Shown: piece by piece, positions 42,898 to 51,395 of the stretch
Numbering within the stretch: position 1 is the first letter of the stretch
Layout: each line of letters opens with the position of its first letter
Source: Streptomyces werraensis
GTDB lineage: Bacteria > Actinomycetota > Actinomycetes > Streptomycetales > Streptomycetaceae
Reading direction: 5' to 3'
DNA: 64,000 bases
Assembly (NCBI GenBank): GCA_014656175.1
Contig: BNBX01000013.1
Coordinates: forward strand, 99,370-163,369
The notes under the pieces: model-generated
The model's input: only the letters and a program-made list of their open reading frames with translations
The model's database searches: none
What the model was told of the DNA's origin: nothing
Made by a program: the position numbers and the translations under genes

Positions 42898-43437
42898 GTG
42901 CAGTCCAGGGACCGGCTCCGGACCCTCCTGAGGGTGTACGACGCCCCCCGTCACCTCGACGCCCCCCGTGACCACGACGCGGAGGCGACGGTGCGGCGCT
43001 TCACCCGTCTCGCCGAGGCACTCGAAGGACGCTTCGGGCCGTCCTGTCGTACGGGCCTGTTCCAGGACGCGAGTGTCCACGGCGTCGTCCGGGTGCCCAC
43101 GGAGGCGACGGGCCTCGGCCGGGCGCTGTGGGTCGAGCTGAGCAACTTCGGCCGCTTCGTCACCGCGGGCACGGGAAGTGGCTGGGACGCGCCCGGTGCG
43201 GCCACGGACCTGCCCGCGGAGTACGTCACCTGGCTCGACGGGGTCTGCGCGGCGGCGGGATGCGTGTTCGTCCCGCTCGACCTGCTGCTGGAGCCGTACG
43301 ACGGCCCGTCCCCGACGTGGGCGGACGAGGACGAGGCGCTCGTACGGGCCCTCGAGGCGGCCGGCGAGCCGGTCGACGACGAGGACGGCGAGGACCGCAC
43401 GCCGGTCTGGGCCGACCGGTACTTCCAGTGGGTCTGA
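42898..43437 (+). CDS. Hypothetical protein
   Basis: A 179-residue soluble acidic protein with no family that I recognise. The N-terminal half is Arg/Asp-rich (RTLLRVYDAPRHLDAPRD), the middle reads GRALWVELSNFGRFVT and VPLDLLLEPYDG, and the end is strongly acidic before a basic/aromatic tail (WADRYFQWV). It might be a SUKH- or immunity-like fold, but no diagnostic motif is visible. GTG start at 42898 has GTGAGGGA about 8 nt before it. It follows a terminator and converges on hemB, so it is probably transcribed alone. Confidence 0.72.
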   Translation: MQSRDRLRTLLRVYDAPRHLDAPRDHDAEATVRRFTRLAEALEGRFGPSCRTGLFQDASVHGVVRVPTEATGLGRALWVELSNFGRFVTAGTGSGWDAPGAATDLPAEYVTWLDGVCAAAGCVFVPLDLLLEPYDGPSPTWADEDEALVRALEAAGEPVDDEDGEDRTPVWADRYFQWV

Positions 43438-43454
43438 GCCCCGGGGACCGCGGG

Positions 43455-44447
43455 TCAGCGAAGGGTGAGGGCGACCTCGGTGGCCCAGTAGGTGAGGATG
43501 CTGCGCGCCCCGGCACGGCGGATGCCGGTGAGGGACTCGAGGATCGCCTTGTCGCGGTCGATCCAGCCCTTCTCGGCGGCGGCCTCGATCATCGCGTACT
43601 CCCCGGAGATCTGGTACGCCACGACCGGCACGTCCACCGCGTCCGCGACCTTCGCGAGGACGTCGAGGTAGGGGCCGGCCGGTTTGACCATGACCATGTC
43701 GGCGCCCTCCTCCAGGTCGAGCTCCAGCTCGCGCATCGACTCGCGGAGGTTGGCCGGGTCCTGCTGGTACGTGCGGCGGTCGCCCTGGAGCGAGGAGCCC
43801 ACGGCCTCCCGGAAGGGACCGTAGAAGGCCGAGGCGTACTTCGCGGTGTACGCGAGGATCGCGACGTCGTCCCGGCCGATCTGGTCGAGGGCGTCGCGGA
43901 TGACGCCGATCTGCCCGTCCATCATCCCGCTCGGGCCGACCACGTGGGCGCCCGCGTCGGCCTGGACCTGCGCCATCTCGGCGTACCGCTCGAGAGTGGC
44001 GTCGTTGTCGACGCGGCCCTGCTCGTCGAGGACGCCGCAGTGGCCGTGGTCGGTGAACTCGTCGAGGCACAGGTCGGACATGACGAGCAGGTCGTCGCCG
44101 ACCTCCGCGCGGACGTCCCGCAGGGCGACCTGGAGGATGCCGTCCGGGTCGGTGCCCGCGGTGCCGACGCCGTCCTTCTTGGACTCCTCCGGCACACCGA
44201 ACAGCATGATCCCGGAGATGCCGGCGGCGACGGCCTCGGCGGCGGCCTTCTTCAGGCTGTCACGGGTGTGCTGCACGACACCCGGCATCGACGAGATCGG
44301 CACCGGCTCCGTGACGCCCTCGCGCACGAAGGCCGGGAGGATGAGGTCGGCGGGGTGCAGGCGGGTCTCGGCGACCATGCGCCGCATCACCGGGGAGGTG
44401 CGCAGACGCCGCGGGCGCGTGCCGGGGAAAGATCCGTACGTCGTCAT
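43455..44447 (-). CDS. hemB: Delta-aminolevulinic acid dehydratase HemB
   Basis: A 330-residue porphobilinogen synthase, condensing two 5-aminolevulinate molecules. Active-site lysines are in YTAKYASAFYG and MVMVKPAGPYLD. The metal-site region reads DLCLDEFTDHGHCG, where an Asp takes the place of the middle Cys of zinc enzymes, so a Mg-type or mixed enzyme is likely. ATG start at 44447; GTAGGTGAT precedes it. Convergent with the hypothetical gene before it and divergent from the FAD enzyme. It works with hemA, hemL, hemC and hemD in this window. Confidence 0.96.
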   Translation of the reverse strand: MTTYGSFPGTRPRRLRTSPVMRRMVAETRLHPADLILPAFVREGVTEPVPISSMPGVVQHTRDSLKKAAAEAVAAGISGIMLFGVPEESKKDGVGTAGTDPDGILQVALRDVRAEVGDDLLVMSDLCLDEFTDHGHCGVLDEQGRVDNDATLERYAEMAQVQADAGAHVVGPSGMMDGQIGVIRDALDQIGRDDVAILAYTAKYASAFYGPFREAVGSSLQGDRRTYQQDPANLRESMRELELDLEEGADMVMVKPAGPYLDVLAKVADAVDVPVVAYQISGEYAMIEAAAEKGWIDRDKAILESLTGIRRAGARSILTYWATEVALTLR

Positions 44448-44631
44448 ATCACCTACGCTACGCCCGCCCCGCCCGTGCCTTTGCCGACGCACAGTCGGCG
44501 TCCGTGGCCCACCGTGCGGGCCCCGCGCGCCGGGACCATGCTGGAGTGAGGACCCGTGTGACGGGCGCCGGAGGCGTCGGGTTTCCCGCGGAACGCCGCC
44601 GTCTCTCCGTACACGCGCCGCGGAGGCCGTG

Positions 44632-46008
44632 ATGAACACCCTGCACCGCACCCCCGACCTGTTCGCCCTGTCGGAGATCCGCGGGCCCGTGCTGCGCCCC
44701 GGCGACGAGGGCTACGCCGAGGAGGTCACGGGCTTCAACCTGGCGGCCCTGCGCACCCCCGACGTCGTCGTGGGGGCGAGCGGTACCGACGACGTGGTGG
44801 CCGCGCTGCGCTGGGCGTCGGCCACCGGGACGCCCGTGGCCGTCCAGGCGACCGGACACGGCGCCAACTACCCGCTCGACCACGGGCTGCTGATCAGCAC
44901 CGCGCGGATGACGGACGTACGGGTGGACCCGGAACGGGGCTCCGCGACCGTCGCGGCCGGGGCGCGCTGGCGGGACGTGACGGTGGCGGCCGGCCCGTAC
45001 GGCCTCGTGGGGCTGTCCGGCACCTCCTCGGGCGTGGGCGCGGTCGGCTACACGGTGGGCGGTGGCCTGCCCGTCCTGGGCCGCGCCTACGGGTACGGCG
45101 CCGACCTGGTCCGCTCCTTCCACGTCGTGACCCCCGACGGGACGCTCCACGAGACGGACCGGGACCGCGAGCCCGACCTGTTCCGGGCGCTGCGCGGTGG
45201 CAAGGGCGCGGTCGGCGTGGTGACGTCGATGGTCACGGAGCTGCTGCCGCTGCGGACCCTGCTCGGCGGTGGCATCTGGTTCCCCGGCGAGTTCGCGGAG
45301 GCCGTGCTGACCACCTGGTCAGGATGGATCTCCACGGTGCCGGACCGGATGTGCACGTCGTTCACGCTGCTGCGGCTGCCGCCGCTCCCACAGGTCCCGG
45401 AGCCGCTGCGGGGCCGCTTCTGGGCGCGGGTCGCGGTCGCGTGGACCGGCGATCCGGACGAGGGCGAGGAACTGCTGGCGCCCGTGCGGGAGGCAGCCCC
45501 GGTGGCCGTCGACACGGTGGAGGTCATGCCGTACACGGAGGTGGACCGCATCCACACGGACCCGCAGGATCCGCTTCCGGCGCGGGAGTCGTGCCTGCTG
45601 CTGCACGAGCTGACGCCGGTCGCGGTCCGGACGTTCCTCGACCAGGTGGGCCCGGACGCGGGCGACTGCCCGCTGCTGCTCGTCGGCCTCCGGCACATGG
45701 GCGGCGCCCTGTCCCGCCCGGGGTCCGGCCCGGACATGATCTGCGCCCGGGACGCCGAACACCTCCTGGAGTCGGTCGGGGTGGTCGCCACCCCACCCGA
45801 CGCGGTGGCCGTCGAACACGCCACTGCCGCTCTGCACACCGCGATGTCCCCGTACGGCACGGGCCGCACGATGGTCAACATCCACGGCGCCCCGGGCGAC
45901 ACCGCCGACCGGGCCCGCGCCTGGACCCCGGAGGTCCACGCCGATCTGCTGCGCCTCAAGCACGCCCACGACCCCGCGGACCTGCTCCGCTTCGGCCACA
46001 CCCCCTGA
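44632..46008 (+). CDS. FAD-binding oxidoreductase (PCMH/BBE type)
   Basis: A 458-residue flavoprotein of the berberine-bridge-enzyme-like family. The FAD-binding part contains VAVQATGHGANYPLDHGLLISTARM, TVAAGARWRDV and GVGAVGYTVGGGLPVLGRAYGYGAD; the C-terminal BBE segment reads MVNIHGAPGD and LKHAHDPADLLRFGH. A single His in the first motif could carry the covalent flavin; the second Cys of bicovalent enzymes is not evident. GGAGG is 5 nt before the ATG at 44632. It may start a run with the hydrolase and dehydrogenase that follow. Substrate unknown. Confidence 0.88.
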   Translation: MNTLHRTPDLFALSEIRGPVLRPGDEGYAEEVTGFNLAALRTPDVVVGASGTDDVVAALRWASATGTPVAVQATGHGANYPLDHGLLISTARMTDVRVDPERGSATVAAGARWRDVTVAAGPYGLVGLSGTSSGVGAVGYTVGGGLPVLGRAYGYGADLVRSFHVVTPDGTLHETDRDREPDLFRALRGGKGAVGVVTSMVTELLPLRTLLGGGIWFPGEFAEAVLTTWSGWISTVPDRMCTSFTLLRLPPLPQVPEPLRGRFWARVAVAWTGDPDEGEELLAPVREAAPVAVDTVEVMPYTEVDRIHTDPQDPLPARESCLLLHELTPVAVRTFLDQVGPDAGDCPLLLVGLRHMGGALSRPGSGPDMICARDAEHLLESVGVVATPPDAVAVEHATAALHTAMSPYGTGRTMVNIHGAPGDTADRARAWTPEVHADLLRLKHAHDPADLLRFGHTP

Positions 46009-46089
46009 GCCGGCGCGGGACCCGTCGGATACGGTGCTCGTCTTCCGCGGACGTATTCCGCGACCGTACGACGAAGGGGGCACCGGACC

Positions 46090-46854
46090 GTGCGCAGCGC
46101 CGCCGTGACGACCGAGGGCGACCGCATCCGATGGGTCGAGCTGCCGGGCCGGGACCCGGCCCGGGTGTACGTCCACGGTCTGGGCGCCACCTCCCCCGCC
46201 TACTTCACGGAGGCGGCCGTCCATCCGCTGCTCGCCGGGCACCGCTCCCTGCTGGTCGACCTGCTCGGCCACGGCCACAGCGACCGGCCCACCACGTTCG
46301 CCTACACCCTGGAGGACCACGCGGACGCGCTCGCCGAAGCGTTGCGCGCCGCGGAGGTCACCGGCGCCGAGGTGGTCGCGCACAGCATGGGCGGCTCGGT
46401 CGCCGTGGTCCTGGCCGCCCGTCACCCGGAGCTGGTGTCGCGGCTGGTCCTCGTCGACGCCAACCTGGACCCGCTGACACCGCGGCGGGGCGCCCTCGGC
46501 AGCCGGGGCATCGCGGCGTACGGCGAGGAGGAGTTCCTCGCGGGCGGCTGGCGGGAGGTGCGCGACCGGGCGGGCGAGCTGTGGTGGTCGACGATGCGGC
46601 TGGCGGGCCGGGAGGCCCTGCACCGCAGCGCCGTGCATCTGGTCCGCGGCACGACCCCCACCATGCGGGAGCTGCTGCTCGGCCTGCCCGTCCCGCGCAC
46701 CTTCCTGTACCCGGAGGCCGACGGCCCCTTCCCCGGCGCGCCGGACATGGAGGCGGCGGGCGTCCGCGTCGTCCCGGTCCCGGACTGCGGCCACAACGTC
46801 ATGCTGGACAACCCGGAGGCCTTCGCCCGCGAGACGGCCGAGGCACTGGCCTGA
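46090..46854 (+). CDS. Alpha/beta hydrolase
   Basis: A 254-residue alpha/beta-hydrolase. The nucleophile elbow is VAHSMGGSVAVV, with Ser, the oxyanion region is YVHGLGATSP, the acid is likely Asp in FLYPEADGP, and the His is in VPDCGHNVMLDNP. This is a general esterase/lipase-like triad; the substrate is unknown. GTG start at 46090. It is 81 bp after the flavoprotein and 30 bp before the hydroxyacid dehydrogenase, all in the same direction, so they may be one operon. Confidence 0.86.
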   Translation: MRSAAVTTEGDRIRWVELPGRDPARVYVHGLGATSPAYFTEAAVHPLLAGHRSLLVDLLGHGHSDRPTTFAYTLEDHADALAEALRAAEVTGAEVVAHSMGGSVAVVLAARHPELVSRLVLVDANLDPLTPRRGALGSRGIAAYGEEEFLAGGWREVRDRAGELWWSTMRLAGREALHRSAVHLVRGTTPTMRELLLGLPVPRTFLYPEADGPFPGAPDMEAAGVRVVPVPDCGHNVMLDNPEAFARETAEALA

Positions 46855-46884
46855 CCTGCTTCCCGATCCGCCGGAGGGACCGAC

Positions 46885-47862
46885 ATGCGACTGCGCTGTG
46901 CCGTGCTGGACGACTTCCAGGGCGTCGCCACCACGCTCGCCGACTGGGGTCCCGTACGGGACCGGGTGGACGTGACCGCGTTCCGCGAGCACATCGCCGA
47001 GGAGGGCGAACTCGCGGCGCGGCTGGCCGACTTCGACATCGTGGTGACCCTGCGCGAGCGGGTCCCGTTCCCCGCCTCGCTGCTGGACCGGCTCCCCCGG
47101 CTGAAGCTGATCGTCGCGTCCGGCATGCGCAACTCGGTCATCGACTTCGCGGCCGCCGGGCGCAACGGCGTCACCGTCTGCGGCACCCGCAGCTTCCCCA
47201 CCCCGCCCGTGGAGCTGACCTGGGCGCTGCTGCTCGGGCTCGCCCGGGGTGTGGTCACCGAGAACAACGCCCTGCGCGCGAACGGCCCCTGGCAGTCGAC
47301 GGTCGGCGCCGACCTGCACGGCCGCCGCCTCGGCCTGATCGGCCTGGGCAAGATCGGCAGCCGGGTGGCACGGGTGGGTCTCGCCTTCGGCATGGAGGTC
47401 ACGGCGTGGAGCCCTCACCTCACCGGGGAGCGCGCGGACGAGGTGGGCGTCGCACTGGCGGCCTCCAGGGAGGAGTTGCTGCGCACCAGTGACTTCGTGT
47501 CCCTGCACCTCGTCCTCGGCGACACCACCCGGGGTCTGCTCGGCGCGCCCGAACTGGCCCTGATGAAGCCGACCGCCTACCTGGTCAACACCTCCCGCGC
47601 CGGACTCGTCGACCAGGACGCCCTGCTCGCCGCCCTGCGTGAGGGCAGGATCGCGGGCGCGGCGGTGGACGTCTTCGACACCGAGCCGCTCCCCTTCGAC
47701 CACCCCCTGCGCACGGCGCCGCGCCTGCTGGCCACCCCGCACCTGGGCTACGTCTCCGAGCTCAACTACCGCACGTACTACGCGGAGGCGGTCGAGGACA
47801 TCGAGGCGTACCTGTCGGGCGCGCCGGTCCGCAGACTCCACCAGGGCGGGGCGTGGGCCTGA
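46885..47862 (+). CDS. D-2-hydroxyacid dehydrogenase family protein
   Basis: A 325-residue NAD-dependent dehydrogenase of the phosphoglycerate/D-lactate dehydrogenase family. The Rossmann loop is GLIGLGKIGSRVARVG (about residue 150); catalytic Arg is in VNTSRAGLVDQ, Glu in DVFDTEPLP and His in TPHLGYVSE. No C-terminal ACT domain is present. ATG at 46885 is preceded by GGAGGGA. The 106-bp gap after it contains the two direct repeats before lysE. Confidence 0.9.
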   Translation: MRLRCAVLDDFQGVATTLADWGPVRDRVDVTAFREHIAEEGELAARLADFDIVVTLRERVPFPASLLDRLPRLKLIVASGMRNSVIDFAAAGRNGVTVCGTRSFPTPPVELTWALLLGLARGVVTENNALRANGPWQSTVGADLHGRRLGLIGLGKIGSRVARVGLAFGMEVTAWSPHLTGERADEVGVALAASREELLRTSDFVSLHLVLGDTTRGLLGAPELALMKPTAYLVNTSRAGLVDQDALLAALREGRIAGAAVDVFDTEPLPFDHPLRTAPRLLATPHLGYVSELNYRTYYAEAVEDIEAYLSGAPVRRLHQGGAWA

Positions 47863-47872
47863 CCCGCTGTCT

Positions 47873-47912
47873 CTCTTTGGCTCTGTCCGGCGGCCCCTCT
47901 TTGGCTCTGTCC
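47873..47912. repeat. Two 16-bp direct repeats upstream of the LysE operon
   Basis: CTCTTTGGCTCTGTCC occurs at 47873-47888 and again at 47897-47912, with a 24-bp period. The repeats lie between the dehydrogenase stop and the lysE start at 47969. Direct repeats are the kind of target reported for MocR/PdxR-type regulators, and a MocR gene is in this operon. Confidence 0.6.
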
Positions 47913-47968
47913 ACCGGTCCATGACGCCGCGAGGCTGGGAGAACACCGACGCTCCTCCGGAGGTCCTC

Positions 47969-48574
47969 TTGAGTCTCGCGTTCCTGCTGGCCGCCCTCGC
48001 CGTGGTGGTCACCCCCGGCACCGGCGTGGTCTACACGCTCGCCGCCGGCCTCTCCCACGGCCGGCGCGCGGGCCTGGTGGCCGCTTTCGGCTGCACGCTC
48101 GCCGTCGTGCCCCATCTGCTGGCGTCCGTCACCGGCCTCGCCGCCCTGCTCGCCTCCAGCCCGCTCGCCTACGCGGTGGTGAAGTACGCGGGCGTCGTCT
48201 ACCTGCTGTACATGGCGTGGGCGATGCTGCGCGACAAGGAGGCGTTCACCGTCCGGCCCGAGGCCGAGCCGCGCCCCGCGCTCCGTGTGATCACGACCGC
48301 CGTGCTGATCAATGTGCTGAACCCCAAGCCGACGCTGTTCTTCGTCGCCTTCCTGCCCCAGTTCGTCCCGGCCGGCCCCACCGGCTCCCTCGGCCTGATG
48401 CTCCAGCTCGGCGGGGCCTTCATGGCCCTGACGTTCGTGGTCTTCGCCGCGTACGGGGTGTGCGCGGCGGCGGTGCGGGACCGGCTGCTGGCCCACCCCC
48501 GGATCACGACCGGCCTGCGCGCCGTCTTCACGGCGAGCTTCGTCGGGCTGAGCGCCCGGATGGCGGTGGCGTGA
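47969..48574 (+). CDS. LysE-family exporter
   Basis: A 201-residue membrane protein with five to six helices. It has the family pattern LAFLLAALAVVVTPGTGVVYTL, HGRRAGLVAAFGCTLA, YAGVVYLLYMAWAML and INVLNPKPTLFFVAFLPQFV. LysE/RhtB proteins export amino acids or related compounds. The start is a TTG at 47969, unusual but supported by GGAGG 5 nt upstream; no ATG or GTG is placed sensibly. Its stop shares one base with the ATG of the B3/B4 gene (TGATG), so translation is coupled. Confidence 0.88.
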   Translation: MSLAFLLAALAVVVTPGTGVVYTLAAGLSHGRRAGLVAAFGCTLAVVPHLLASVTGLAALLASSPLAYAVVKYAGVVYLLYMAWAMLRDKEAFTVRPEAEPRPALRVITTAVLINVLNPKPTLFFVAFLPQFVPAGPTGSLGLMLQLGGAFMALTFVVFAAYGVCAAAVRDRLLAHPRITTGLRAVFTASFVGLSARMAVA

Positions 48575-49290
48575 TGATCTTCCGGCACGCGGAGGAGGTC
48601 AGGACCGCCCACCCGGGCCTGGCGGCGGGCGCGCTGCACGCCACGGGCGTCGACGGCGCGGCGGACGTGGAGGCGCGCGTGGCGGACCACACCGCCCGCG
48701 CCCTCGCCCGGCTCGCCGACGGCCCCGAGAGCCGGTTTCCCGAAGTGCTGGCGTGGCGGCGGACGTTCGCCCGCACGGGGCTGCGTCCGACGCAGTACCG
48801 CTGCGCCTCCGAGTCCCTGCTGCGCCGCCTGCGCAAGGAGGGCTCCCTGCCCCGCATCCACCCGGTCGTCGACCTGTGCAACGCGGTCTCCGTCGCGTAC
48901 GCCGTGCCGATCGCGGTGCTCGACGCCGACCGGATCGCCGGTCCGCTGCTGGAGGTGCGGCCCGCGCACGGCGACGAGGAGTACACGACCTTCGACGGCC
49001 GCACCGAGCACCCGGCCCCCGGCGAGGTGACGTACGCCGACTCGGCGGGGCGCGCGCACGCCCGCCGCTGGACGAACCGGCAGAGCGGCCACTCGGCGGT
49101 ACGGGACGGCACGCGCCGGATCCTCGTGGTGGCGGAGGCGATGCACGAGGGCGGGGCGGACACGGTCGCGCGGGTGCTGGAGACCCTCGCGGACGAGCTG
49201 GGCGCGCACTGGCCGGTCACACCTGTGACGTCCCTACTGACCGACGCCGCACCGGAGTTCACGCTCGACGACACCGCCCGGGTCCGGTAG
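48574..49290 (+). CDS. B3/B4 tRNA-binding domain protein (PheRS beta editing-like)
   Basis: A 238-residue stand-alone B3/B4 domain protein, the domain that in phenylalanyl-tRNA synthetase beta carries the editing site. Motifs include RRTFARTGLRPTQYRCASESLLRRL, IHPVVDLCNAVSVAYAVPIAVLD and EEYTTFDGRTEHPAPGEVTYAD. Stand-alone members may edit mischarged tRNA or bind amino acids; this is not established. The ATG overlaps the lysE stop, and the MocR gene starts 15 bp after it, so the three form an operon. The grouping suggests handling of a damaging or unusual amino acid (inference). Confidence 0.84.
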   Translation: MIFRHAEEVRTAHPGLAAGALHATGVDGAADVEARVADHTARALARLADGPESRFPEVLAWRRTFARTGLRPTQYRCASESLLRRLRKEGSLPRIHPVVDLCNAVSVAYAVPIAVLDADRIAGPLLEVRPAHGDEEYTTFDGRTEHPAPGEVTYADSAGRAHARRWTNRQSGHSAVRDGTRRILVVAEAMHEGGADTVARVLETLADELGAHWPVTPVTSLLTDAAPEFTLDDTARVR

Positions 49291-49304
49291 CCGGGCATGG
49301 CACC

Positions 49305-50774
49305 ATGAATCCGGTGACCGACAGGGACGGCGCGACGGCACACGGCTCGGACTTCCTGCAGCTGCGGGCGGACGACGTGCCCGCGGACGGCAAGGCCGAC
49401 TGGCTCGCGCGGCAAGTACGGCAGGCGATCACCGACAGCCGCCTGACCGTGGGCAGCAGGCTCCCTGCCACCCGCCTGCTCGCCGCCGAACTGCGCGTCT
49501 CACGGGGCGTGGTCACCGAGGCGTACCGCAGGCTCGCGGAGGACGGGCATGTCGAGGGGCGCCGACGCGGCGGCACGGTCGTGGTCGCGGCACCCCCGCC
49601 GCCCCTGCCCTCCCGCACGGAACAGCGCGTGTCCACAGGGCCGTTCACGAGCTCTCCCGACTCCCGCGCCTTCGACGCGCTGCGCGCGGCCGACGCCCGC
49701 ATCGATCTCACCCCGGGCCGTCCCGACCTGTCCGCCTTCCCTCGCACGGCATGGCTGCGCGCCGAACGGGCGGTGCTCGCCGAACTGTCGAGCGCGGACC
49801 TGGGATACGGCGACCCGCGCGGCGCGCCCCGGCTGCGCTGCGCGGTCGCCGACTGGCTGGCGCGCAGCCGGGGCATCGCGGTCGAGCCGGACGGCATCCT
49901 GATCGTCGCGGGCATCGCGCAGGCGCTCACCCTGCTGCACCCGGTGCTGCGCGCGGACGGCATCACGGCCGTCGCGGTCGAGGAGCCCGGTTCGCTCGGC
50001 ACCCGCCAGCACCTCGCGCACGGCGGTCTGTCCACCCCGCCCGTGCCGGTCGACGCACACGGACCGGACGTCACCGCCCTGCGCGCCACCGGCGCCCCCG
50101 CCGTGCTCCTCACCCCGGCCCACCAGTTCCCCACCGGCGTGGTGACCAGCGGGGAGCGCCGCCGCGAGCTGCTGCGGTGGGCGGCGGACGGCGGGCTGAT
50201 CCTGGAGGACGACTACGACGCGGAGCACCGCTACGACCGCCCGCCGGTCCCCGCGCTGCGCTCCCTGCTCAGCGACCGCCTCTGCTACATGGGCAGCGTC
50301 TCCAAACTGCTCGCCCCCGCCCTGCGCACCGGCTGGCTGCTCCCGCCCCGGCGGCACCTGGAGGCGCTGACCGACGCGAAACGCTTCACCGACCTGGGCA
50401 GCGCGGTGCTCCCGCAGCTCGTCCTGGCCCGGCTGATGGAGACGGGGCAACTGGAGCGGCATCTGCGGCTGCTGCGCGCCCGGCACGTCCGCCGCCGGGA
50501 CGCGGTGATCGCCGCCGTCCGCGAACATCTCCCGGGCGCGGTCGTGCACGGCGCGGCGGCGGGCCTGCACCTGACGGTGACGTACACGCCGGACGTCCCC
50601 GACATCGAACTGGCGGCCGCTGCCTTGGCCTTGGGCGTCAAGTGCCACCCCCTCTCCTGGCACCGGCAGCTCCCCGGCCGCCCGGGTCTGGTCCTCGGGT
50701 ACGCCGCCGACCCGCCCGGCGCCCTCACCGAGGGCGTGGCCCTGCTGGGCAAGGCGCTGCGCACCCTGGCCTGA
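49305..50774 (+). CDS. MocR/PdxR-type GntR regulator with aminotransferase domain
   Basis: A 489-residue regulator. The N-terminal GntR winged helix (about residues 30-100) has RLPATRLLAAELRVSRGVVTEAYRRLAEDGHVEGRRRGGTV split over its helices; the C-terminal domain (about 130-489) is a fold-type I aminotransferase with EDDYDAEHRYDRP and the PLP lysine in MGSVSKLLAPALRTGW. Such proteins sense PLP or a PLP-amino-acid adduct and bind direct repeats. ATG 49305 has no clear ribosome site; GTG 49314 is an alternative, and translation may be coupled to the B3/B4 gene. It probably controls this LysE-B3/B4-MocR operon. Confidence 0.92.
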   Translation: MNPVTDRDGATAHGSDFLQLRADDVPADGKADWLARQVRQAITDSRLTVGSRLPATRLLAAELRVSRGVVTEAYRRLAEDGHVEGRRRGGTVVVAAPPPPLPSRTEQRVSTGPFTSSPDSRAFDALRAADARIDLTPGRPDLSAFPRTAWLRAERAVLAELSSADLGYGDPRGAPRLRCAVADWLARSRGIAVEPDGILIVAGIAQALTLLHPVLRADGITAVAVEEPGSLGTRQHLAHGGLSTPPVPVDAHGPDVTALRATGAPAVLLTPAHQFPTGVVTSGERRRELLRWAADGGLILEDDYDAEHRYDRPPVPALRSLLSDRLCYMGSVSKLLAPALRTGWLLPPRRHLEALTDAKRFTDLGSAVLPQLVLARLMETGQLERHLRLLRARHVRRRDAVIAAVREHLPGAVVHGAAAGLHLTVTYTPDVPDIELAAAALALGVKCHPLSWHRQLPGRPGLVLGYAADPPGALTEGVALLGKALRTLA

Positions 50775-50912
50775 AACGGCGGCCCGGGCCGGGCAAGAGC
50801 CTCTGAACTCCCTCAAGTCCTTCACCGCCCGCCGACGGCTGCGTACGGTCGAACGTACGAGCACGAGCACGAACGCAGGGGCGCGGGAGCAACGGCAGGA
50901 CAGGGGAACGCC

Positions 50913-51305
50913 GTGTCGATCGAGCACATCGCCGTGATCGTCCTGGCGGCCGAGGTGGTCGTCATGGTGTCGGCGCGGGTCGGCACCGAGCGACGCCACC
51001 GGGCCCACGCCGAGGGACGCGGTCCCGCCCCGCGGCCGCGGGAGGACCTCACCCTCGTACCGGCGGCGCTGTACGGGATCGCCGCTGCGGCGACGGCGGC
51101 CGGCGCCCTCACCCTGTCCGTCGAACCGACCGTCGACGCGCTCGCCACCGTCGCGATGTTCGGCGTGCTGCTCCCCGCGTTCACCGCCGACGCCGTGCTC
51201 CGGCTGTCCACGCGGGGCGGCCGCGGGGCCGTCACCCCGGGCCTGCGCGGTCTCGCCGCCACGGTCGCCGCGACGGGCGGTCTGGTGTCGGCCGGCCTGG
51301 TCTGA
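50913..51305 (+). CDS. Hypothetical membrane protein
   Basis: A 130-residue protein with probably four transmembrane segments (about 6-21, 47-66, 72-94 and 110-129). Its basic His/Arg-rich loop lies after the first helix (GTERRHRAHAEGRG). Not recognised as a family. GTG start at 50913 with a GGGAACG nearby. It stands alone, with a 137-bp gap before and 90 bp after. It may be a small integral membrane protein of the accessory stretch; no function is suggested. Confidence 0.6.
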   Translation: MSIEHIAVIVLAAEVVVMVSARVGTERRHRAHAEGRGPAPRPREDLTLVPAALYGIAAAATAAGALTLSVEPTVDALATVAMFGVLLPAFTADAVLRLSTRGGRGAVTPGLRGLAATVAATGGLVSAGLV

Positions 51306-51352
51306 GAACGGGTCCCGGCAGCCGCTGCCGGACCTGCTATGGTCCCTCGGTC

Positions 51353-51394
51353 AGCCTTTGGCGCGCCCCGGCGGGGCAGCACAAAGGCTTTTTT
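51353..51394 (+). terminator. Intrinsic terminator ending directly before an MFS start codon
   Basis: AGCCTTTG (51353-51360) pairs with CAAAGGCT (51382-51389), enclosing an inner GCCCC/GGGGC stem, followed by a run of six T. The T run ends 2 nt before the ATG at 51396. TATGGT at 51339-51344 could be the -10 box, so the hairpin would be the entire leader. This is the clearest intrinsic-type terminator in the window. Confidence 0.7.
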
Positions 51395-51395
51395 C

